From Sphingosinicellaceae bacterium (lineage in GTDB: Bacteria; Pseudomonadota; Alphaproteobacteria; Sphingomonadales; Sphingomonadaceae), in NCBI GenBank assembly GCA_019285715.1, contig CP079108.1, forward strand, positions 1,317,001 to 1,381,000: 64,000 nucleotides of DNA, written 5' to 3'. This document shows, piece after piece, positions 8,620 through 16,145 of this stretch. Position 1 is the stretch's first letter, and each line of letters begins with the position of its first letter. The translations under genes and the position numbers were made by a program. A model generated the notes under the pieces. That model was not told where the DNA came from and ran no database searches. It saw only the letters and a program-made list of their open reading frames with translations.

Positions 8620-9509
8620 GCCACGCCGGCCACGGGAGGGGATCGAAAGCCGTTCGCCGCGGCAAGCGCGCGGAGTACCTGTTCGTCGACCTCGGCATCG
8701 AACTTGCGCGCGAACAATGAGGTGCTGTGGCTCAGGACGGGAAGATCGTCGCGGGTCAGCACGCGCGGTCCCGGCCAGTAGATTTCCCGGCCGTAATGGC
8801 CGGCAATGCGGTCGCGAAAGGGACTGTTCAGCGCGAGTGTCTGCATGATCAACTCGTCACTGAGCAGCCGCCCGCGCAGGTATTTCGTGATCGGCGGGAC
8901 CAGCGGCGAGGTCACGATCCACTCGCAGAACGACCGCGGCAGCATCACCCACTGCGAGCCCTTGTGGTCGACCGCGAAACCCTCCGGAGCGGCCTGGCGC
9001 CCCGACCGCCGGATCGCCCGCAGCGGCAGTTCGAGCATCGGTGAAGCGGCGTGGTGCCAGTCGTCGGCGGGCAGGTCGGCAATCCTGAGCAGCTCGACAT
9101 GGACACTGTCGCTGCCATCGGCGAGCGCCTGCTTGAGCGCCGGCAGCGGATGCAGCGGATAGCACTGGCCGCTGAGGTTGATGAAATACTCCCACTCGCC
9201 ATCGGCCTTAAGCGCGCTGGCGATCGCATCGAGCAGCATCTGCGACAGCGACCAGCCGCCCCAGTTGGTGAACCGCGACGGCAGGATGCGGACGTTGGGC
9301 CGGCCCGCGCACAGCCGGCGCACCTCCGCCATCACGCCACGACGATCGGCCTTGAGACCGAGCCGCGACTTCATGTCGACATGAACCATGATGAGGTCGC
9401 CGGGATCGCTGCCCCGATCGGCGGCCGGCTCATCGATCGCATCGAGCAGCCAGCCGAATTGTGCAGGCTTGTGATGGACCATGACGAAATAGGCGAGCTT
9501 GGGCTTCAC
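8616..9509 (-). CDS. GT14-like (core-2/I-branching type) glycosyltransferase
   Basis: A protein of about 297 residues related to the Branch (PF02485) family, whose members transfer N-acetylglucosamine or xylose. It has the family's opening (KLAYFVMVHHKPAQFGWLL), a VHVDMKS segment, SRFTNWGGWSLSQMLLDAI, and the diagnostic EYFINLSGQCYPLHP. SQWVMLPRSFCEWIV and the DELIMQTLALNS block near the C-terminus match the acceptor region. A GTG at 9509 starts directly before the conserved sequence and is preferred; an upstream GTG at 9545 would add 12 residues of poor quality. The stop overlaps the next GT2 start. It is the first gene of the EPS cluster and lies divergent to the PEP-CTERM gene. Confidence 0.83.
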   Translation of the reverse strand: MKPKLAYFVMVHHKPAQFGWLLDAIDEPAADRGSDPGDLIMVHVDMKSRLGLKADRRGVMAEVRRLCAGRPNVRILPSRFTNWGGWSLSQMLLDAIASALKADGEWEYFINLSGQCYPLHPLPALKQALADGSDSVHVELLRIADLPADDWHHAASPMLELPLRAIRRSGRQAAPEGFAVDHKGSQWVMLPRSFCEWIVTSPLVPPITKYLRGRLLSDELIMQTLALNSPFRDRIAGHYGREIYWPGPRVLTRDDLPVLSHSTSLFARKFDAEVDEQVLRALAAANGFRSPPVAGVA

Positions 9510-9652
9510 GCCGCAGTCCGTAACAGGCTCACGGCGACCCCGCACAGACTAAAAATCGCAAGTTCGTTGCCCGCACCCGCCGCGGCCACCGTCGGCGACC
9601 CGCCCGCGTATCAGGGTGGCACCGTAATGTCCGCGCATCCGCCAGGCATCGT

Positions 9653-9668
9653 TTTGTAACCGTACAAA
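9653..9668. promoter_or_regulatory. Inverted repeat TTTGTA-N4-TACAAA
   Basis: Perfect 6-base arms around ACCG, with a further TTGTA copy ten bases downstream (9678-9682). It lies 145-160 bases upstream of the first EPS gene, in non-coding AT-rich DNA. An operator role is inference. Confidence 0.35.
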
Positions 9669-9781
9669 TTACTCTCCTTGTACGACCAATTGTTCGGTTT
9701 CGGACCAAGTAAATCAACACAACTGTAAGACCTCCCGACAGTCGTCGTGAAATCGCAATTGATAGAAATTACAATGAAAGG

Positions 9782-9802
9782 CTAACTAAAGTTAGTTATA
9801 AT
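9782..9802 (+). promoter_or_regulatory. Palindromic operator abutting a -10 box upstream of PEP-CTERM gene
   Basis: CTAACT-AA-AGTTAG (9782-9795) is a perfect palindrome. TATAAT, identical to the sigma70 -10 consensus, follows at 9797-9802. No good -35 is present 16-18 bases upstream, where the palindrome sits, which would fit a promoter needing an activator. The PEP-CTERM start codon is about 105 bases downstream, leaving a long leader. A protein binding here would touch RNA polymerase. Confidence 0.45.
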
Positions 9803-9909
9803 TCACGGCTCGATGGAGAATCGGATTAATAACGTTACTGAAGCGAAATGGCATGAGTCTTGCTGCGTAACGATCGAGCATTTCGCTCTACTCAACAGGG
9901 ACAGCCATC

Positions 9910-10551
9910 ATGCGCAGAACACTATTCGCGACCGCAGTAGCCGCCGCGGCGGTCTTGGCGGCCGCTGGAGCGCAAGCGGCAACGACTTTCACCTCGGTCC
10001 AGGGCCCCGACGGTATCGGCCAGCACATCCTTTTCGACTTCGAGAGCGGTATGCCGGCGGGCCTGTCGGGTAATGCCGGCATCCACATCGGAACCGTCGC
10101 CAACGCGTATGCGGCACCGATGGGCGACGCCACGCACTTCCTGGTCGTTCCGACCACCGGCAGCAGCGGCAGCGGCATACTCGACCTCGGCGGCGGGTAT
10201 GACAATATCAGCTTCTACTGGGGCTCGATCGACACCTACAACAGCGTCGAATTCTTTACCGGCGTCGGTGGCACCGGCACCAGTCTCGGCGTCATCAGCG
10301 GCGGCAGCATCCCGGGAGCCACCGGAAATGGTGCCCAGGGTACGGTCGCGAACAATCGCCGCGTATTCTTCGACTTCGGCACCGACCTGGCCCAGAGCGT
10401 GCGCTTCACGTCGACCAACATTGCGTTCGAGCTCGACGACATCGGCACGGTCGCCGTGCCAGAGCCGGCCGTGTGGGGCACCATGTTGTTCGGCTTCGGC
10501 CTCGTTGGCGCCACCATGCGCCGTCGTCGCCTGACGAGCGTCACTGCCTGA
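9910..10551 (+). CDS. PEP-CTERM sorting-domain protein
   Basis: A 213-residue secreted protein with a signal peptide to about residue 23 (AAAGAQA) and a Gly/Ser/Thr-rich middle part without a recognised enzyme fold. The C-terminus has the sorting signal: VPEP (Pro-Glu-Pro at 184-186) followed by AVWGTMLFGFGLVG and an Arg cluster at 204-207. This is the PEPxxW variant common in Sphingomonadales, normally cut by an exosortase, which is not encoded in this window. PEP-CTERM proteins are often linked to exopolysaccharide production, and this gene lies divergent to the EPS cluster. AGGGA lies nine bases before the ATG. Its function beyond surface display or secretion is unknown. Confidence 0.9.
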   Translation: MRRTLFATAVAAAAVLAAAGAQAATTFTSVQGPDGIGQHILFDFESGMPAGLSGNAGIHIGTVANAYAAPMGDATHFLVVPTTGSSGSGILDLGGGYDNISFYWGSIDTYNSVEFFTGVGGTGTSLGVISGGSIPGATGNGAQGTVANNRRVFFDFGTDLAQSVRFTSTNIAFELDDIGTVAVPEPAVWGTMLFGFGLVGATMRRRRLTSVTA

Positions 10552-10986
10552 CGCAACTGGTGCGGCGGCAGCCCCCGCCATGCACTTGGGGCGAATGGCA
10601 CCGGTCCGGCGCAACTTCGCGCTGGACCGGTAGCCGACGCCTTGCGCCGACGATCTAGTAGCCTGTGCAGGTTATTCCGCAGTCGAAATGCAGAATGTCG
10701 CGGTGACAAATCCACTGCCAATTTAGCGCAGCGAGCGAGGACCGGCGGTCTTCGACGCATAGATTTTTATTTGTACGCTAACGAACTAAGTTTCTCAAGT
10801 TTCTTTGCGTTGGTATGAAACTCTTTCGTGACACCCGCGTTTTAACTCTTGGTTAACCTCATCCAGCAGGAAAATATTTGCGGGGAGTTGGGCTGGGCGC
10901 TGGGTCGCGCAACGCGTTGAGGGAGGTGCAGGCATGATTGCCGGTCCAATCGGGGGAACACGCCATGACTACAGTTCGGAGGCGTC
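10552..10986. other. Intergenic leader of the Crp/Fnr gene
   Basis: 435 bases with no large gene. It contains the hairpin at 10600-10631, an AT-rich segment at about 10760-10870 with the inverted repeat TTAAC-N5-GTTAA (10842-10856, overlapping GGTTAACC), and the 18-codon leader ORF at 10934-10990. The AT-rich part is the likely promoter of the regulator gene. Confidence 0.45.
10600..10631 (+). terminator. Hairpin downstream of PEP-CTERM gene
   Basis: A 13-base stem with a single G-T pair (ACCGGTCCGGCGC pairing with GCGCTGGACCGGT) around the loop AACTTC, starting 48 bases after the stop codon. There is no T-run after it, so it may be a weak or Rho-assisted terminator or an mRNA-stabilising hairpin. 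Confidence 0.5.
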
Positions 10987-10990
10987 GTGA
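10934..10990 (+). CDS. Putative 18-codon leader peptide upstream of Crp/Fnr gene
   Basis: An ATG at 10934 with GGAGG seven bases before it opens a frame encoding MIAGPIGGTRHDYSSEAS. Its TGA overlaps the GTG start of the regulator gene as GTGA. The strong ribosome site and the overlap suggest translational coupling of the regulator to this peptide. The regulator also has its own GGAGG at 10978-10982. No stalling motif is recognised, and conservation is untested. Confidence 0.4.
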   Translation: MIAGPIGGTRHDYSSEAS

Positions 10991-11766
10991 ACGTCGCGCT
11001 CCTGCATCGGGAGCGATCCTTTCGCGGACGCTCGGATGCGAGGTCGCCGGTCGCGCTTAATCGTCTGCAACGGCTCCTCGGCCTGGCTGACGACGCGCAC
11101 GACGATCTGGTCCGCTTGTGCGAGGACGCCGTGGTTCACGTCGGTGCCCGCTCGATCATCGCCGACGAGGGCGAGCCGCAGTCGCAAGCGTATCTGATCC
11201 TCGAGGGGTGGGCCTGTCGCTGCCGCTTCGTCGACAGCAACCGTCGGCAGATCACGTCGCTGCTTCTGCCGGGCGATTTCAGCAATCCCGAACTCGACCT
11301 CGATCCGAGGCTGGGCATCGACCACATGGTCTGTTCGCTGACGCCTTTGATCTATGCAGCGGTCGACACCGATGAACTCGCAGCGGTCGTGGCGCGCTCG
11401 CCAGGGCTGGCGCTGGCCTTGCAGCTACAGCGGCGTCGCGAGCAGTCGATCCAGCGTGAATGGGCGGTCAGTCTCGGCCGGCGCAGCGCCTGCGAGCGTG
11501 TCGCCCACCTGATCTGCGAGCTACACCGCCGGCTCGACTGCGACCCGTCGAAGCGGAGCCTGACGATCGACATGCCGTTGTTGCAGGCCGATCTGGCCGA
11601 CGCGGTCGGCCTGACCCCGATCCACGTCAACCGGATGCTCCAGCAACTGCGGGCGCTGGGCCTGATCAAGTCGAGCCACAACCACATCACGATCAGCGAT
11701 CTCGCGGGTTTGCAACGCCTTGCGTGCTTCGACGAGACCTATCTCCGCCTCGCCGGGGTCGCCTAG
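10987..11766 (+). CDS. Crp/Fnr-family transcriptional regulator
   Basis: A 259-residue regulator. The N-terminal cyclic-nucleotide-like beta roll (about 20-135) includes GARSIIADEGEPQSQAYLIL and the pattern LLPGDFSNPELD. The C-terminal winged helix shows the DLADAVGLTPIHVNRMLQQL recognition region near 192-215. There is no Fnr Cys cluster. The start is a GTG with GGAGG five bases upstream. Members of this Sphingomonadales group often respond to signals other than cAMP; the effector is unknown. It sits beside the PEP-CTERM gene and EPS cluster and could regulate them, which is inference. The 3' end overlaps the convergent amidase gene by four bases. Confidence 0.88.
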   Translation: MNVALLHRERSFRGRSDARSPVALNRLQRLLGLADDAHDDLVRLCEDAVVHVGARSIIADEGEPQSQAYLILEGWACRCRFVDSNRRQITSLLLPGDFSNPELDLDPRLGIDHMVCSLTPLIYAAVDTDELAAVVARSPGLALALQLQRRREQSIQREWAVSLGRRSACERVAHLICELHRRLDCDPSKRSLTIDMPLLQADLADAVGLTPIHVNRMLQQLRALGLIKSSHNHITISDLAGLQRLACFDETYLRLAGVA

Positions 11767-13190
11767 ACGGCGAGCCCCGGCCGCCGGTCCGACCACGGCA
11801 TCTCCTTCTCCAGCTGCCCGGCAAGGCGGAACAGCGTCGCCTCGTCGCCGTAGCGCGCGGTCAGCATCATCCCGATCGGCAGGCCCTCGGCGCTCTCCGC
11901 CAGCGGCAGCGACACCGAGGGCTGGCCGGTGAAGTTGAACATCGCGGTGTACGGGTAGAGCGCCGCCTGCCGCTTGTTGATCTCGCCGGGATGCACGGTC
12001 CGGGGGTCGCTGAAGCCGATCGGTGGCGGCGGCGCGGTCATCACCGGGCACAGGTAGACGTCGAACGCCTCGAACCGGCTGACAATGCCGCGCGCCAGCA
12101 TGCGCAACTCCTGCAGCGCCCAGAACGCCTGCTCGCCGGTGACGCCGCGCGAGCCCTGCAGCGCCGCCCAGGTCAGCGGCTCGAGCTCGTCCTCGCGAGG
12201 CTCGCGACCGACCTCGTCGATCACGCGCTTCATGCCCGCGGCGAAGTTGGCCCCGGAGACCGCGGCGCGAACCTGATACAGTTTGCGGTAGTCTACCCCG
12301 AGGCCCTCGGGCCGCACCTCGTGGCCGAGCGCTGCGAGCGTCGCCGCGGTCGCCTCCAAAGCGGCCTGGACCTGCGGGTCGATCGGCTCGCCGCGCGGGG
12401 TCTCGGCGGACCATGCGATGCGGAGGCAGCCCGGCGAGCGCGACACTTCGTCGAGGTAAGCTCCGGCCTTGGGGGGCAGGGCGTAGGGCGAGCCGGGCTC
12501 CGGAATGCCGGTCGCGTCGAGCATCGCGGCGCTGTCACGGACGCTGCGGCTGACGACGTGGTCGACGCAGAAGCCCATCGCATAGTCGAAACCGTCGGGC
12601 AGGTTGGGGACCCGGTCGCGGGTCGGCTTCATGCCCACCAGCCCGCAGCACGCCGCCGGTATGCGGATCGACCCAAGCCCGTCCGATGCATGCGCCAGCG
12701 GCACCAAGCCCGCCGCGACCGCCGCCGCCGACCCGCCCGACGAGCCGCCGGCGATGTGCGCGGGGTTCCAAGGGTTGCGCGTCGGTCCGAACAGCGCGGT
12801 CTCGACATTGCCGACGATACCGAACTCCGACGACGCGCCGCGCCCGAGCAGGACGACGCCAGACTCGCGGTAGCGGCGGGTCAGCCCAGTATCCTCGCGG
12901 TCGACGACGCCCTCGCAGAATTTGCTGCCGCTGGTCCGCGGCCAGCCTGCCACACCAATGCCGAAGTCCTTGACCAGAAACGGTATTCCGGCGAACGCCC
13001 CGGCGGGCAGGGGGCCTGCTGCGGCCGCGCGCGCCTCGTCGAAGGCCCGGTAGACGACGGCGTTGAGCTGGGGGTTAAGCGCCTCGATCCGGGCGATCGC
13101 TGCGTCGACCAGCTCGACCGGAGTGACCTCGCCGCCGCGGACCAGCGCCGCCAGCGCCAGCCCGTCGTGGTCGGCATACTCGGTGAACAT
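11763..13190 (-). CDS. Amidase-signature family hydrolase
   Basis: A 475-residue amidase hydrolysing a carboxamide or amide-linked substrate. The Ser-Ser-Lys triad is visible: Lys74 in IPFLVKDFG, the cis-Ser in GGSSGGSAAA (148-157), and nucleophile Ser174 in DGLGSIRIPAACCG. The usual DGGGSIR reads DGLGSIR, a mild variant. There is no signal peptide. It is the last gene of the minus-strand set beginning with the TonB receptor at 19879, about 20 bases after the TetR gene, so it may act on the imported compound or on an intermediate. Substrate cannot be predicted. Confidence 0.88.
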   Translation of the reverse strand: MFTEYADHDGLALAALVRGGEVTPVELVDAAIARIEALNPQLNAVVYRAFDEARAAAAGPLPAGAFAGIPFLVKDFGIGVAGWPRTSGSKFCEGVVDREDTGLTRRYRESGVVLLGRGASSEFGIVGNVETALFGPTRNPWNPAHIAGGSSGGSAAAVAAGLVPLAHASDGLGSIRIPAACCGLVGMKPTRDRVPNLPDGFDYAMGFCVDHVVSRSVRDSAAMLDATGIPEPGSPYALPPKAGAYLDEVSRSPGCLRIAWSAETPRGEPIDPQVQAALEATAATLAALGHEVRPEGLGVDYRKLYQVRAAVSGANFAAGMKRVIDEVGREPREDELEPLTWAALQGSRGVTGEQAFWALQELRMLARGIVSRFEAFDVYLCPVMTAPPPPIGFSDPRTVHPGEINKRQAALYPYTAMFNFTGQPSVSLPLAESAEGLPIGMMLTARYGDEATLFRLAGQLEKEMPWSDRRPGLAV

Positions 13191-13212
13191 CGGGTGCTCC
13201 CTTCGGTTCAGG

Positions 13213-13827
13213 TCACGTCGCGAGGTCGCCCTTCAGCAGCCGGGCCGCATGCCGGAACATGGCGTCGGCCGGGATGCGCGGCTCCTCGTACAACATCTCG
13301 TCGGTCGCAAAGCCCAATTCCACGGATAAGCGCAAACGTTGCCACAATTCGTCCCGGTCGACGCCAGGCATGTAGCGGACGTAGGCGGCCACCAGCAGGT
13401 CGGTAACGTGGCGATGGGACTCGACCCTGACGTGCACGAGCCGCGGCGAGGCATGGAGCGCGCGCAGGATCCACACCGCGCCGGGCTCGCTGGCGGTCAC
13501 TGCCGCATTCTCGCGCAGCAGGTCCTCGATGCCGTCGCGCAAAGCGTCGATGCCGTGATGCTGCGTCCGCTCCAGCCACGCCTCGAGGGCAAGGTTCTGC
13601 CGCGCCATCAGCCGGTGCGCGAGGGCCTCGATGACGGCGTGCTTGTCGCTGAAATAGCGGTACAGCGCCGGCGGCGTCAGCCCGGCGCGCGCGCAGATCA
13701 GGTTGGTCGAGATGCGGTCGATCCCGACCTCCGCGAGCAGTTCGCCGGCGACGTTGAGCAACAGTTCGCGCGTCTGGACGGCGCGCTCCTGCTTCGGGAG
13801 TGAGCGCAAGCCGCTGGTTGCCGTCAT
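13213..13827 (-). CDS. TetR-family transcriptional regulator
   Basis: A 204-residue repressor. The start is at 13827 (MTATSGLRSLP), where ATGA overlaps the MFS gene stop; a longer frame runs into that gene. The N-terminal helix-turn-helix covers about residues 15-60 (ELLAEVGIDRISTNLICARAGLTPPALYRYF, read in parts). The ligand-binding C-terminal half is variable. It is embedded in the operon of transporter, enzymes and receptor, so it is the likely local regulator. The ATAGTC-AA-GACTAT palindrome upstream of the receptor gene at 19926 is a candidate target. Confidence 0.87.
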   Translation of the reverse strand: MTATSGLRSLPKQERAVQTRELLLNVAGELLAEVGIDRISTNLICARAGLTPPALYRYFSDKHAVIEALAHRLMARQNLALEAWLERTQHHGIDALRDGIEDLLRENAAVTASEPGAVWILRALHASPRLVHVRVESHRHVTDLLVAAYVRYMPGVDRDELWQRLRLSVELGFATDEMLYEEPRIPADAMFRHAARLLKGDLAT

Positions 13828-15023
13828 GGCAGCGCTGGCGCGGCCGGCCTCCGGCTCGTTGCCGCCGCGAAGGCGCCGACCGCAAGCACCAGCGAGGTCG
13901 CGCCGAACCACAGCACAGGTGCGACGTTGGTATCGGTGACGAGGAAGGACGCGGCCAGTGGCCCGAGGCTAGCGCCGACGAGCTGCGCGCCACCGATCAG
14001 CACTGCGGCGCGGCGGCTCGGGTCGGCGGCGATGACCAGCGGCACCATGAAGGGCATCGCGAAAAGCCACAACAGCCCGAAGATCGCGGTGGCGCCGACG
14101 AATGCCGTCGCCGACGACGCGAGGCCCATGACCGCGAGCAATGCGAGGTTGGCCGCGGCGACCAGTATGACGACGAGCAGCGCCGGAATGCGTTCGGCCA
14201 GCACCGTCGCGAAACCGACGCCGACGACCTGCATGCCCAGGGACAGCGGCGTGACCACCGCGAGAGTCGCAGCATCGATGCCGCGCTCGAGGCCCAGGGG
14301 TTCGACGTAGACCCAGACCGCGATGATGAAGCCAAGGTAGAGCAGCACCCCTGCCAACGCGACGAGGCCGCGCGCCGGGGGCAGGCCGCTGGTCTCGTGC
14401 CCGGTTTCGATGGGCTGGTAACGCTCCGGCAGCCACGGTAGCGCCGCCAGCCCGAGCAAGGTGAACAGCCCCAGCCCGGCAAAGCCGCCGGTCGATCCGA
14501 GGCTGGGGATGACATACAGCCCGAGCAACGTCGCCAGGCCGAGTTGCGCCAGGGTCTGGACGAGCAGGTAGATGCCCGACCACCGCGCCGGCTCGATGCT
14601 CCGCACGATCAGTCCGATCGCGATCCAGGTCAGTACGCCCTCCGCGACGCCGGTCACGGCGCGGACCACGAGCAGAAGCCAGCCACCGACGCTCGGCGTG
14701 ATCAGGTCGAGCGCCGCGGTCAGGATGATCGCCACCGCCGCGATCAGCCGCAGCCGCGTCACCGGCAAAACGAAGCTGGAAGCCCCGGCGGCGATGCCCA
14801 TCGTCAGCAGCTCGACCGTCGCCAGCAAGCCGAGGGCGCTCGCGGTCAGCCGGCCGTCGTGGGCGAGTGCGCCGAGCAGTTGCGGCTGCAGCCCCGGGAC
14901 CATCATGCCGACGGTCCCGACCGCCACGACCGCGATGATCGCCGCCGGCCGGAAGCCTGCCTCGTTATCGTTCAGCAGGCCCGGATCGTTCAACGGGCGC
15001 GGCCGCGGGCGCTGACCGACCAC
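13824..15023 (-). CDS. MFS transporter
   Basis: A 399-residue major facilitator with about 12 membrane helices, beginning AAIIAVVAVGTVGMMVPGLQP. Basic loops between helices and two six-helix halves are visible. No specificity motif is recognised. The ATG at 15023 overlaps the upstream PLP-enzyme gene by 34 bases; a TTG at 14993 whose bases overlap that gene's TGA is an equally plausible start. As the only inner-membrane carrier in this operon, it may import the compound brought in by the TonB receptor, or export a product. Confidence 0.85.
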   Translation of the reverse strand: MVGQRPRPRPLNDPGLLNDNEAGFRPAAIIAVVAVGTVGMMVPGLQPQLLGALAHDGRLTASALGLLATVELLTMGIAAGASSFVLPVTRLRLIAAVAIILTAALDLITPSVGGWLLLVVRAVTGVAEGVLTWIAIGLIVRSIEPARWSGIYLLVQTLAQLGLATLLGLYVIPSLGSTGGFAGLGLFTLLGLAALPWLPERYQPIETGHETSGLPPARGLVALAGVLLYLGFIIAVWVYVEPLGLERGIDAATLAVVTPLSLGMQVVGVGFATVLAERIPALLVVILVAAANLALLAVMGLASSATAFVGATAIFGLLWLFAMPFMVPLVIAADPSRRAAVLIGGAQLVGASLGPLAASFLVTDTNVAPVLWFGATSLVLAVGAFAAATSRRPAAPALP

Positions 15024-16132
15024 ATCTCGACCAAGGTATCACCCCGGACGACGTGGTAGGTGTCGTACAGGTTCACCGTCGGGTCGCAGTGCGGGACGGT
15101 CAGGCTGACCGGGTCGCCGGGGTGCATGCGCTCGCCGATGCCTTCGCCGATCAGCGCGGCGTGCTCGTCGCCCATGAAGAAGAATTTGGTGTCGGTCGGG
15201 GCACCGCGCTGGACGGTGGCGACGCCGCCGTCGGTCGACAGCGACTTGAACCCGGCGTCGATGGTGACGAGCCCGGCGTGGTTGGCGCTGACCACCCGCG
15301 CATCGACCGACAGCGCGGTCTCGAACGGCGACGCGGGCCCATCGGCGAGATCGCAGTCGAGGTACTGCTGGTCCATGAACACGTACGATCCGGCCTGCAG
15401 TTCGGTGAACACGCCGAGGTCGAGGTCGATGCGGTGGGTACCAGTGCCCGACCCGGTGACGATCTCCGGCGCGAACCCGGCCTCGGCCAGCGCCGCGATG
15501 ACGGTCTGCAGGTAGCGCGTGCGGTCCTCGATCGCGCCGCGACGGCTGTCGTACTTCTCGATGTGCTGCTGCTGGCCGCAATAATATTGAACGCCGCGGT
15601 AGCGGAGATTGCGCAACTCGGCGATCGCCTGCGCCAGCGCGACGGCAGCCTCCGCGGAGGCGACGCCGGTGCGCATGATGCCCGGGTCGATGTCGATGAC
15701 GACGTCGAGCGTGGTGCCGGCTGCGGCAAGCGCGTGGTCGATCGCTGCCGCCACTGCCGGGTTGTCGACGGTCGCCATCAGCCCGGTCGCTGTCCCCGCC
15801 AGCGCCGCCAGCCGGACGATCGCGGCCGGGGCCGCCACCGGCGAGGTGATCAGCAGGCCGCCGATGCCGCCGTCGGCCAACACCTCCGCCTCGCCGATCT
15901 TGGCGCAGCATAGGCCGACCGCCCCGGCCGCGATCTGGCGCTTGCCGATGTCGACGCTCTTGTGGGTCTTGGCGTGAGGGCGAAGCCCGACATTGTGCTT
16001 CGCTGCTAGGCCCGCCAGCGTCGCGATGTTTCGGTCGAGCGCCTCGACATCGAGGACTAGCACAGGCGTGTTGAGCGCCGCTCGCGATCCCTGCTGGTTG
16101 ATCAGGCCGGCGTGCAACTCGCGATCGTTCAT
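14990..16132 (-). CDS. DSD1-family PLP enzyme (D-threonine aldolase-like)
   Basis: A 380-residue fold-type III PLP enzyme with an alanine-racemase-like N-terminal barrel. Lys55 in GLRPHAKTHKS is the PLP lysine. Near the C-terminus VPHCDPTVN places His348 and Asp350 in the H-x-D arrangement that binds the divalent metal in D-threonine aldolases and 3-hydroxy-D-aspartate aldolase; D-serine dehydratases have His-x-Cys. A retro-aldol cleavage of a beta-hydroxy-D-amino acid is thus favoured over dehydration. The start is at 16132 (MNDRELHAGL), 13 bases after the oxidase gene stop. The substrate is unknown; the neighbouring FAD oxidase and amidase suggest a multi-step degradation. Confidence 0.83.
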   Translation of the reverse strand: MNDRELHAGLINQQGSRAALNTPVLVLDVEALDRNIATLAGLAAKHNVGLRPHAKTHKSVDIGKRQIAAGAVGLCCAKIGEAEVLADGGIGGLLITSPVAAPAAIVRLAALAGTATGLMATVDNPAVAAAIDHALAAAGTTLDVVIDIDPGIMRTGVASAEAAVALAQAIAELRNLRYRGVQYYCGQQQHIEKYDSRRGAIEDRTRYLQTVIAALAEAGFAPEIVTGSGTGTHRIDLDLGVFTELQAGSYVFMDQQYLDCDLADGPASPFETALSVDARVVSANHAGLVTIDAGFKSLSTDGGVATVQRGAPTDTKFFFMGDEHAALIGEGIGERMHPGDPVSLTVPHCDPTVNLYDTYHVVRGDTLVEMWSVSARGRAR

Positions 16133-16145
16133 CAAATCGAGCCCA

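Larger units (their letters stand above)
9510..9909. other. Divergent regulatory region between EPS cluster and PEP-CTERM gene
   Basis: About 400 bases between two divergent genes with no coding signal. From about 9650 it is strongly AT-rich. It holds a TTTGTA-ACCG-TACAAA inverted repeat (9653-9668) with another TTGTA half at 9678-9682, a CTAACT-AA-AGTTAG palindrome (9782-9795), and a consensus TATAAT right next to it. The arrangement suggests that both the PEP-CTERM gene and the first EPS gene are controlled from here. Confidence 0.5.
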
